NCBI GenBank assembly: GCA_032164295.1
Contig: JAJHTX010000012.1
Span: 868,001-932,000, forward strand
Length of the DNA: 64,000 nt
Reading direction: 5' to 3'
DNA from: Inonotus obliquus
Taxonomy: Eukaryota > Basidiomycota > Agaricomycetes > Hymenochaetales > Hymenochaetaceae
Part shown: positions 11,101 to 19,200 of the stretch, in pieces
Position numbering within the stretch: position 1 is the first letter of the stretch
Layout: each line of letters begins with the position of its first letter
Made by a program: the position numbers and the translations under genes
The notes under the pieces: generated by a model
Told to the model about the DNA's origin: nothing
The model's database searches: none
What the model saw: only the letters and a program-made list of their open reading frames with translations

Positions 11101-12134
11101 GCCTTAGCGTTTCGTTCGGAAGGGGGGCACTCTCGCAGATCGTTTAGGGCCTGGCGGCAGTGGTCATTCCACCAGTCCACCGTTTTGAGTTTGGTAGGTT
11201 TTGCGGGGCGCAGCTGCAAGGCCGCTTCCCGCATCACCTTTGTGAGTCTTTCGACCCTGGAGTCTAGTTCCTCCGCGTCCTCTGCAGGACGCGCGAGGAG
11301 TCTGACTGTGGCTGGCGTCACTATGTCGAGCCAATCCTTCTTCTTTGACTCGTCTAGTGGTGGCCTGGATTCTGGCGCGTCAGGGAGGTCCAATTGGAGG
11401 GACCATTTGAGTAGGGCGTGGTCGGAGAGTCTGGTGTATTCCACTACATAGGAGTCGCGGATCTGCGTGGTGTCCGTTGTTGTTGGTACCCATATCATGT
11501 CGATTAGGCTGTTCGCCTCCCTGCACGTTGGAGTGTCTGGGTCGAAGGCTGGTTGGAGGGTGTTTTCTTGGAAGAAGTCGTCCAGTTTCTTGCTTTGTCG
11601 GTCTCGGTACAGTCGGACCGGTAAGGAGGTCCAGCTGTCCCTCGTGCGGTTGAAGTCTCCCGCAAAGATGGTTTGAGAGGCTAGGTTAAAGGGGAGGCTA
11701 TAGAGGAAGGTTTCCCCAGGGTACGCCTCAGGGTGGTTGTCCCTGCGTCTGGAGTCTGGTGGTTGGCAGCCGTAGTAATTGCAGATATTAGTACCTTGTA
11801 TTTGGATGGTTAGCACGTCAGTGCCGTGAGAGAGTGGTCCCACTATCGTCCATCCTGATGAAGGGAGGAGTTTGGATACTAGAGTGGCTACTCTTGGGCG
11901 GTCCTTTGGAGCGCCCGGAGGTAGGCAAGCGGTGTATCCTGGGAGGTTGGGGAGGCCGTAGACCTCCTCTCCCTCTTTATCTATTAGGGACGGAGTGATG
12001 CCGATTTGGTACCACGGTGGTTCTTGGATTAGTATTAGTAGGGGTCTATGGTTAATTGGGATTTGGTCGAAGTTAGCAATGAGTTGCTCCATGGCGGCTC
12101 TGTGCCGTCCTACATTCCATTGGTAGATCCACAC
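8139..12134 (-). CDS. LINE ORF2: endonuclease, reverse transcriptase, RNase H
   Basis: About 1331 residues. An N-terminal apurinic-like endonuclease begins at WIYQWNVGRHR, followed by QEPPW, GDFNRTRD and LSDHALLKW, giving the Asn, Glu, Asp and Ser-Asp-His residues of the family. The reverse transcriptase follows: YRPITLEETLGKIMEKM, motif A VDIQGFFDKV, motif B GTPQGSPISPILA and catalytic YVDD in IIAYVDDHLLV. The C-terminal RNase H shows FTDGSVK, CEIMALA, LSDSLPAL and WCPGHTGISGSELADRLAKEA, covering the D-E-D-H/D set. All catalytic residues appear intact. The nominal first codon (12132-12134) is GTG. The frame is open upstream, overlapping the end of ORF1, back to a TAG with no ATG. The first ATG lies after the WN endonuclease motif, so initiation must be non-AUG, by reinitiation, or by frameshifting. 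Enzyme acts on its own RNA at the genomic target. Confidence 0.95.
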   Translation of the reverse strand: MWIYQWNVGRHRAAMEQLIANFDQIPINHRPLLILIQEPPWYQIGITPSLIDKEGEEVYGLPNLPGYTACLPPGAPKDRPRVATLVSKLLPSSGWTIVGPLSHGTDVLTIQIQGTNICNYYGCQPPDSRRRDNHPEAYPGETFLYSLPFNLASQTIFAGDFNRTRDSWTSLPVRLYRDRQSKKLDDFFQENTLQPAFDPDTPTCREANSLIDMIWVPTTTDTTQIRDSYVVEYTRLSDHALLKWSLQLDLPDAPESRPPLDESKKKDWLDIVTPATVRLLARPAEDAEELDSRVERLTKVMREAALQLRPAKPTKLKTVDWWNDHCRQALNDLRECPPSERNAKAAGLNASIRKAKREFYEEKVSNANQYNVWNWAKVGRGIRPTPIPSLRTRDGFTRTDMEKGELFRQTYFPPTQADPPPPTNTCDNNSERRSHPFTRKEMMDAIRHTSNLSAPGLSEIGYRPLKWLLAELPNEFLSLFNDCLRLGHHPKTWRAAKVVMIRKPNKKDPFAPRSYRPITLEETLGKIMEKMIANRLQFLANTEKWLPPNQFGGRQGHAVHDAALSLTNLVETAWRRNLKCSALAVDIQGFFDKVEPTKLRETLDSLGCPTDTNAWIYSFMTKREVALSFDGITLDPQPKPDVGTPQGSPISPILATIYAREALEAARRVARTEIIAYVDDHLLVTWSSDYAENCRVLAKACKLLRDRLRSRNMDIEAEKSDVIHFRRQRDTTPDGADLVVTLEDATVKPQYPMRWLGIWFDPHLNFREHTERMKAKAFSTLAAMRLIANTQRGMSPELLRRLYIACVQSILTWGSTVWYHGSRQKTIVASLQKVQDSAARWILGVYRGANSITTNFLISLPPLKFSLELLKTKAALRHYCTPHNHGLRPLSALRKKHIGNRNSVISFSFRDRVPNAQPVPAYTHAPWEEPLAFSEGRVHFHTPTTPTDSDTRQEYIQAVLDLSGNTSRLLVFTDGSVKATQARRKAGASSVILYDGNTIATRKMAAAALTTATDCEIMALATAPTWTARHLPTSDTPPREIHFLSDSLPALNLLEKWQSAPDAHRLQEWRKGTQTLLDALPTVHIHFHWCPGHTGISGSELADRLAKEAANLPPTSELPSTAALLEKAVDKLLASWNGEISRSTNNRPQYLGINGPASRKPRKLLKLAWRRKDIAHVAQVLCNTGPFGGFFKRLPREYRLQHGITIHCRWHNHPPWPVQSPAHILGGCEVLARTLNWPATTRPPAHYTEWAEDRNLGPLADWLKETTPFFITDRASAEAIASAYARMEEEGLDTRDDHIDLGIARNYAQEELGPEAETPLEWARQLTRSDS

Positions 12135-12136
12135 TA

Positions 12137-13393
12137 TTACAAATCTTCTTCGCTCATTTCGATTTCGGAGCCAGGTTCGCTAGCTGAGGAGGTGATGATA
12201 AGAGGCGCCGTAGACTGGTACTTTTTGCGTCTGGAGCACGTAGAGTCTGTGGCCGAGTGGCGCCCTAGGCAGTTATGGCAGAGTTTAGGGTGGGGACAGT
12301 CTGTGCTGGCGGGTATGCCTTCACTCGCGCAGAGTCTGCACTTAGCGCGGTGGTCTTCTGTCCTGTGATTCAGGTTGCAGTGTGCGCATAGTGGGTTTCG
12401 TTTGCAGCCTTTAGCTACGTGTCCCAGCGCTTGGCACTTGGTGCATTGTGTGAAAGGGGGGCGAGGGTGTCTGTATGACAGCCTCAGCCTCCTCCCGAAG
12501 AGGTAGACTAGCGGCTTATTCATAAGTCGCTCGCGGACGTCCCCCTTGGGGTTGTCGAAGGTAATGGAGATTGGGCATGTGAGCAGAGCGCGCTCACCTT
12601 GCTCCGCCAGCCGTTCTGGTCTGGCGGTGTAGTAGGGAGTCGTCGCTAGTTTAATGTGTTGAAGGATGGGGTTGGCTCTCAGCTCCGCTAGGACCTCGTC
12701 CTGAGTGAAGGCTTGGTCCTTTGTGTTGAAGCACACAGGTACCATGGATATGTTGAGTGTAGCGCGCGGGACAACCCTGCGCGCCTCGACTTCAGAGGTG
12801 GTGTTGACCAGCCGGCTTGCAATGGCCTGTGCCTGGAGGTCGATTTGTTCGGTGACGCCGTTGCCTGCCGCGAAGGTAATGATGGCATGTCCCTTGGGAT
12901 TCCATCTGGCGGCTAGAACGCGAAGTTTGCTGGCCGTCGGCAGAGACTGCACGACGTCTCTGGCAGCTTTGCTGAGTAAATAATCGGTGGGGCGGTTGTT
13001 GGCCAGGATTGGTGGGTTGTAAGTGATTACCAGGGTGGGGTCCTTTGCCTTGGTGGTGATTGGGGGGAGTTTCCTGCGTTTTGGCGCATTCGGTTCCGGG
13101 GATGGGGGTGGATTGGTTGGGTGGCTGGTGGATGGTGCGGCTGTGGCTGTGCTGGCGGCTTGAGCGTATGTCGTCCCCGTCGTCGCCGCCTCTGCTGGTG
13201 CTTGTGGTGGTGCTGTCCCCGTGTTGTTAGTTCTGGGGAGCGGCCTGGTGTTCTGGGTTGGGCGAGCCTGTTGTTGTTGTTGGAGGCCCGCGAACTTGTT
13301 GTTGAGGGTCTGAATTTCTGCTGACAAACGTGCCAAGGCCGCCTCGACGGGAGCGCTAGCTCCTGTCTGTCGGCTTTGTTGGGCCTGGTTCAT
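12137..13393 (-). CDS. LINE ORF1: zinc-knuckle RNA-binding protein
   Basis: A 418-residue Gag-like protein expected to coat the element RNA. A short coiled-coil-like start with a Gln-rich stretch (LQQQQQARP) is followed by a Pro/Thr/Ala-rich linker, a central region (about residues 130-310) that may form an RRM-like fold, and clustered cysteines near the C-terminus. These include CTKCQALGHVAKGC, a perfect CX2CX4HX4C knuckle, then CAHCNLNHRTEDHRAKC and CHNCLGRHSATDSTC. The start ATG overlaps the stop of the leader ORF by one base (TGATG at 13391-13395), a classic termination-reinitiation arrangement. It ends in TAA followed at once by TAG, two bases before the nominal first codon of ORF2. Confidence 0.9.
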   Translation of the reverse strand: MNQAQQSRQTGASAPVEAALARLSAEIQTLNNKFAGLQQQQQARPTQNTRPLPRTNNTGTAPPQAPAEAATTGTTYAQAASTATAAPSTSHPTNPPPSPEPNAPKRRKLPPITTKAKDPTLVITYNPPILANNRPTDYLLSKAARDVVQSLPTASKLRVLAARWNPKGHAIITFAAGNGVTEQIDLQAQAIASRLVNTTSEVEARRVVPRATLNISMVPVCFNTKDQAFTQDEVLAELRANPILQHIKLATTPYYTARPERLAEQGERALLTCPISITFDNPKGDVRERLMNKPLVYLFGRRLRLSYRHPRPPFTQCTKCQALGHVAKGCKRNPLCAHCNLNHRTEDHRAKCRLCASEGIPASTDCPHPKLCHNCLGRHSATDSTCSRRKKYQSTAPLIITSSASEPGSEIEMSEEDL

Positions 13394-14037
13394 CAGTTGT
13401 GCGAGTGGTAGGAAGTCTCCGCCCCTTCAGAATTGTAGCCGGCTTTAGCATGTGCTAGTACCGCCTGGGCTAATGTGTCTCCTCTCCCCAGCTTTGTCAA
13501 CTCATGAATCGTATTAATCGCCGAAGCGAGTGTAGATCCAATGAGTTTCCCCATCGCCGCAATAACCTCCTCTTCCGAGGGCGCGGTTTTGAGCTGGAGC
13601 TCCACCTTATCTTTTATAGCTTCCAGTGCCGGACCGAAACACGAAAGGAGCGTTACGGCTCTGCATTCGTGGACATTGTCCAGGCCCCTGGTAGCGGGTC
13701 GACGGGGCGAGAGTATCTCGGACAACGGTCGTTTCTGACCTTGCCGGGGAGCAGGAGTATCTATCACTAGGGGGCTGGGGAATCGCACGCCGAAGACTTG
13801 GTCGCTCCATAAGGAGGGACGGCCAGTCTCCGGGCGAGTTGGAGTGTGGGGGGATGGGGGGCGTGGCTCGGACACGATTTGCGACACACCTTGGTCCGTC
13901 GTCTCCTGCGTATCCTCCAATTCCATCCCTTCGGGTTCTACGACAACTACCTTCGCGCGTTTCGTGCGTTCTGGGTTTCGTCGGGCTTTGATGGGTCTGT
14001 CGGTCGGTTGCGTTTGCGTTGTTTGTTCGTCTTCCAT
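13393..14037 (-). CDS. LINE leader ORF, unknown function
   Basis: About 214 residues from the first ATG, MEDEQTTQTQ. The sequence has a basic stretch (RRNPERTKRAKVVVVEPEG), a Pro-rich middle with PPSPHTPTRPETGRP, and a helical C-terminal half (EEEVIAAMGKLIGSTLASAI). No known domain recognised. The ATG lies about 36 bases from the element's 5' end. Its stop shares one base with the ORF1 start, so it may drive coupled translation of ORF1. Most fungal LINEs have two ORFs, so this third frame may be a split part of ORF1 or a separate cofactor. Confidence 0.75.
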   Translation of the reverse strand: MEDEQTTQTQPTDRPIKARRNPERTKRAKVVVVEPEGMELEDTQETTDQGVSQIVSEPRPPSPHTPTRPETGRPSLWSDQVFGVRFPSPLVIDTPAPRQGQKRPLSEILSPRRPATRGLDNVHECRAVTLLSCFGPALEAIKDKVELQLKTAPSEEEVIAAMGKLIGSTLASAINTIHELTKLGRGDTLAQAVLAHAKAGYNSEGAETSYHSHN

Positions 14038-14073
14038 ATTAGGAAGGTAGTGGTAAGAGAGAGAGAAGCGATG

Positions 14074-14086
14074 CAAGGTTAGTCCT
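14074..14086. repeat. Right target-site duplication of the LINE
   Basis: CAAGGTTAGTCCT, identical to 7697-7709. The P450 intron resumes immediately after it. Confidence 0.92.
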
Positions 14087-15699
14087 ACATTCGATACTGG
14101 ATACTAGTAGTGCTAACGACTTAACTCAGTCCACCCACGAAATGACCCATATATCCAATTGGTCGACAGAAGCACAAAAGCGGGGGCCGAAGCTCAGAGG
14201 TTCTTCCTCGTGAATGCTTGGCCAGCTTGTGAGCCTTTTCCCGAGAGTACACTATCCATCTCTCTAACTATGAAAACTAGTGAAATACCTCCCAGAATGG
14301 TTTCCAGGTGCTGGATTTCATGTCATTGCAAAGAAAGGACGGGAGCTTTCACTTCAAACACTCATGAAACCATTTGAGATGGCAAAAGAATCGATCGTGA
14401 GAACTCCCTTCGCCCTGGATCATGGTCCAAGTCCATAAACCTTCTCTCAGGCAAATGCCAAAGGTTCAGAGTCCATAACGAGCAAGCTTCTAGAACAGAA
14501 CACTGACAGGGAAGGCCGAGCCTCGGAAGAGTTACTCATCGCAAAGACTGCAGGAACTATCTATGGAGGTAGGTTGTTCATTCTGCTCTTATTCTTAATC
14601 AATCTGACTTCATGTCACTGCAGCTGGGGCAGATACTGTATGTACATGTCTGACCAAATCTCCTTGCACAGGACTCAAAACTCGTTATAGACTGTATCCG
14701 CTCTCCTCACCTTCATGCTAGCTATGGTGCTTTATCCGGAAGCAATGCGACGAGGGCAAGAAGAACTAGACGGAATCATTGGCAAGGACACTCTCCCAAC
14801 ATTAGATGACAAGCCGAAGCTACCATACATAAATGCTATCTGCAAAGAAGTGCTCAGGCATGTAATACTTTGAATGTCCAACTAGACATTATTGACCCCC
14901 CAATCTCGCAGATTCCAGCCTGTTACGCCCCTCGGTACGTTTTCACTGCAGCTCTAGCTTTTCTTTAATACACCTCAACTCCTTGACTCATAGCGACTGC
15001 ACACTGTACATCTGAAGATGACACTTATAATGGCTTCTTCATTTCGGCCGGTACTTCTGTTTTCCCTAATATTTGGTACGTCGTTGAGTAAACTGGATGC
15101 GTCTACTGTGGACTTAGCCGTGGGTATTACCTGGCTAGGGCTATGGCAAGAAATCCAGTGGAATATCCGGAACCCGATAAGTTCAAACCAGAACGTTGGC
15201 TGACTGATGAAGGAGGGGAACAACCTCTAGAGATAAACAAGATAGTATTTGGATTTGGTCGACGGTATGCTATTTTTTTACGTTACTCAAGGCAAAAGGT
15301 GACGAGTAACTACCTACTCCGACAAGGATTTGTCCTGGAAGATACTTCGCAGAAAACTCTGTACGCTCCCATTTATCCATCGAATCCAATTATCATCCGT
15401 TCGCTGAATATAAGACGCAGATCTTCATCGAAGTAGCATCTATGCTTGCGATGTTCAATATCGAGAAGGCTATCGATGATAATTGAGTGCCTGTCGTCCC
15501 TAAGGAAGAGTACACTTCTGCTTTCGTCAGGTTCGTATCAAGCCTCCCCCTACTCTAGCAAGGGAATACTCACAGCTGATTCCGTCAAATTTGATCATGT
15601 AATGATTTCAGACATCCCAAACCTTTCAAGTGCAGGATTACACCACGTTCTGATAAGTGTGCAGAGCTTATTCGTCAGACGGTTGAGATCAACCTTTAG

Positions 15700-16264
15700 A
15701 CTATGGAGCAGGGTTTGACAATACTTCAAGGAATCTCTCGAATGAATCGTAACCCGACTCTGTTTTCCTCCGACGAGTCTTATTGTCTCCAAATGCTGCG
15801 AAGCATTTCCGGGCCATTGTGATCAATAACTGTAACATAATCGTATTCGCCGCTTACTCTTCCAACCAATATATCTGTAAAGATACCATGGTCTCAACAG
15901 CAACAGACACGTCTTCGAATCAATTGCAAAGTAGTCTTTGTCTTATAAACTGGATACGAGATACTCCGAACGTAGGACATAGAAGCAATTCAACGAAGTG
16001 TCCTCGGTCTCTACCTTATCTTTTTTGTGGCATCTACGGCTGAATCTGATTTGACTAAGGATACGAAAAGGATAGCCCCATCTCCTGCCATGGTCGGTAA
16101 TGGTTTCGAGTATTCTCGTGCGCAATCGCTATCCGTTACAGGGTGCTTGAAACACGCGCGATACGGTGTCAACTGGAGATAGCATTCGGCCATCACAACT
16201 GAAAACACGGAGACCAATGTCTATAATCTCTAAGCAAACCGCATCATACACTGAAAGACTCCTT
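15700..16264. other. Intergenic region, nothing recognised
   Basis: Lies between the 3' ends of the P450 pseudogene (plus) and the NLR gene (minus). It probably holds their 3' UTRs; no gene supported. Confidence 0.5.
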
Positions 16265-19200
16265 CTACTCCTCATTCACCAATTTCAAGCATTCCGACCA
16301 CCGTTCCCCGATAGCCACACCCGTAAAATCAATCTTGGTCGAAAATTCGCAGCTCAGAATGAGAGTATTGCGAGGGCACCAGAGTGTTCGTCGCAGATCA
16401 GGCGGAATCCATAAGAGCAAGTTGCACTGGTCACGTCCGCTCCGTATCCACCCACCGTTACCCAGTACCCAGTCCGAGTCCCACACGTCTTCCCTACGAG
16501 ATAAAACGGAAGCACTCAAGTCAGTTTCTCCATGTTTTCCCAAGTCCGATACGTCCCAAAGCCTGACTATATTATCCTGGGAACCTGAAACGAGTTGTGT
16601 GCCATCGGTGGACAAGGCTAGGGAAGTGACGGGCTCAGAATGGCCCCGAAGCGTACATACGATTTGGTTGCTTTCCAAGTTCCACACTCGTATCCTACCA
16701 TCCCAAGAACCTAGTACGATATGTAGACCGTCAAGCAGGAAAACAATAGGATAAATAGGTCCCTGGCGTGCCTCGAAGTGACGACCAATGACTTGTCCGC
16801 TCATCACGTCCCACACGAGCATGGATTCATCCCACGAGCAGGAAGCGAGTAGTTGACCGTCCGGTGAGAAGCAAACGCAGACTACCCAACTGGCGTGCCC
16901 TCGCAAGGGTTCAGTGATCGCCACCCAAGCGCTTGTATCCCAGATTATAACCGTCTCATCGTCCGAACACGATGCCAGTCTCGTGCCGTCGGGCGAATAA
17001 GCGAGTGAATTGACACTACCCGAGTGGCCGTGCAACGGACCAGCAATGAGCATGCCCGTCGCGACATCCCATACCCTGATCTCGTTGTCCCTGGAACCAG
17101 ATACGACTTTGTTGCCATCTGGAGATACTGCGATGCAAAGGACGGCGTCCATATGTCCCTCGAGGGGTCCAAGAACAAGCTCTGCGGCGGAGTCGACATC
17201 CCAGATCATAATCGTGCTGTCCAGCGAGCCCGAGATCAGTCGCGACCCGTTCGGGGTGAATGCGACACATGAGACCCAGTTCGAATGACCTAGAAGAGGT
17301 CCAACTATTACATCGCCTCTCAGAGCATCCCAAATTAAAATCGAACAATCGACGGAGGCAGACGCGATGCGACTCCCGTCGGCGGAAAGCGCAACGGATT
17401 TGACGCTACTTGTATGCCTTTCTTGTTTCCCAGGCATGGCTGACCTGGTCGTAACGTCCCAAACTCTCACAGTGTGGTCATCCGAGCTTGAAATGATATA
17501 TTGTCCGTCAGAAGAAAACGTGACGCAGCTTATGGCGTAGCTGTGACCCTCCAACGGTCCTGAAACGATCTCTCCGCTGACTGCATCCCAGACTATCAGT
17601 GTTCTGTCTTGTGATCCGGAGACGATGCGCGTCCCACAAGGCGAGTATCCGACGGACATGACGCAGTCCGTGTGACCTTCTAGAACAGAGATAATGTTTC
17701 CCGTTCGCGAATCCCAAACGGTGACTTCTGAATCGGAACCCGAGACGACATATCTGCCATCAGGAGAGAACGTAACAGAGAAGACTTTGCCTGCTTGAAC
17801 GAGAGGTGCAAGAGCAAGTTCTCCGTTGTTCACATTCCAGATCCTCATTGTCTGGTCATGCGAACCTGAGACGAGTCTAGTGCTGTGAGGAGAAAAGGAC
17901 ACCGAGGTCACGTCATCCGTATGGCCGGTCAAACGCGACAGAATCCTTCCGTCTGCAGTATTCCAGATAATAATTGTTTTGTCATTCGATCCCGAAGCGA
18001 TCATCATCCCGTCTTGAGATACAGCAACGGCCCTTACATAACTAGTATGACCCTCGAGGGGACCGAGAACCACATCGCCATTCTCAGCGTCCCAGACTGT
18101 CACAGTGCCATCATCTCCACCTGACACGATTCGCCTACTATCATGGAAGAAGCTGACAGACCAAACATGATTTGAATGCCTGATGCGAGGTTGGAGCGTC
18201 TCTTCCCCGCTGTCGAAATCCCACACCCGAACCGTACCGTCCCAAGAAGCTGAGGCAATCCGCCTCCCATCTGACGAAATTGAGACAGAGGTGACCATAT
18301 TAGAATGCCTCGCTAGCACTTTCAAGCAGACTGAGTACCGCTTTACACCTTCCCACTCTATCTTCACCGCCGAACGTAGAAATCTCGAATAATGGGCCGA
18401 AACTCTCGACTCGTGTTGCAAGAGCGGAAGCATGGAAATGTAGATGTGCGGCACACTTTCTACGATTGGCACTGTGAAAATACTTGCTAACCTGCTCGCA
18501 TCTTGCAAGAACGAGGAAATATTTGCATCCTGTCGCTATGCGATAGTCAGCGAGGCAAACGCGGTATCAATTGCCTGACAACTTACCCCGATCCACGAAG
18601 CAACGTCTAGGAGTGCCCGAACAGCAATACGGCCGAAGTGTCTCTTCAAGCTGAGCAACTCGAACCAGAACAAAAGCCGTTGATATACAAAATCTGGCAG
18701 TTGCCCGACACAACCGGGAGAACAGTCGATCTCGGTGAGGTGCTGTGGCCAGTAGAGGCATGCATATTCGAGATGCAGCGGGATGCGAGCATCAATACGA
18801 CCAGCCAGCCCCGGGTCATCCTCAGTGCGGGCAAAGGAGGTCTTTACATCACAAATGTTGAAGCGGAGTAGGTCCTTCATGACGGTAAAGCATCTGTCGA
18901 CGATATGCTGCTTCGGTGCAAAAGTATCGATGAACCATGGCTCCTCGCTGTGTTCTGCTGACATCAGATAGTCCGCGAACGACGCATGAAATAGGTTTAC
19001 GGGACCTCCTGGAATGTATGTAAGAACACTGCGTAGTCTTGACAAGATGAGGAGGGATGTCTCCTGAGGCGGAAAGCCAAGCAGTCCGTCTATCGTCTTG
19101 CTTGTGAGCGGAACCTTGCTCAGGAGTAGCACCGACATCACTTTCACGAAGCGCTCCCTCGACTTATAATTCTCCCAGACAATACCCGAGCCTCGGAGCA

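Larger units (their letters stand above)
7710..14073 (-). mobile_element. Full-length non-LTR retrotransposon (LINE, EN-RT-RNase H type, Tad1/I-like)
   Basis: A 6.36 kb element on the minus strand. It has a poly(A) tail, seen as a run of T at 7709-7725, at its 3' end and a perfect 12-13 bp target-site duplication on each side, the hallmarks of target-primed reverse transcription. Three intact open frames are packed head to tail: a leader ORF (13393-14037), a zinc-knuckle ORF1 (12137-13393) and an EN-RT-RNase H ORF2 (8139-12134). The 5' UTR is about 36 nt and the 3' UTR about 430 nt. No stop or frameshift interrupts any frame, and the flanking repeats are identical, so the copy is young and may be active. 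The RNase H domain and CCHC ORF1 fit the Tad1 or I-like lineages of fungal LINEs; the exact clade was not determined. Confidence 0.95.
6999..15699 (+). pseudogene. Cytochrome P450 pseudogene interrupted by a LINE
   Basis: Broken paralogue of the P450 at 644-3045, in the opposite orientation. It starts MLIVLSKAVAV with the hinge YPPGPRPMPILGNLLDMP. In-frame stops lie at 7328-7330 (between RGN and YSTRP), 7481-7483 (after RKSRQ), 7499-7501 (after LHRFF) and 15484-15486 (after KAIDDN). The frame around them is otherwise conserved. A LINE (7710-14073) sits in an intron whose donor is part of the target-site duplication. Downstream exons are still readable: IQLVDRSTKAGAEAQRFFLV, KYLPEWFPGAGFHVIAKKG, the AGADT I-helix, KEVLR, FKPERW, the haem motif FGFGRR/ICPGRYFAENS (about 15254-15377, split by an intron) and the C-terminus HPKPFKCRITPRSDK ending at 15697-15699. 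Splice sites are largely intact. The good preservation suggests recent inactivation. Whether stops or LINE came first cannot be read from one sequence. Confidence 0.88.
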
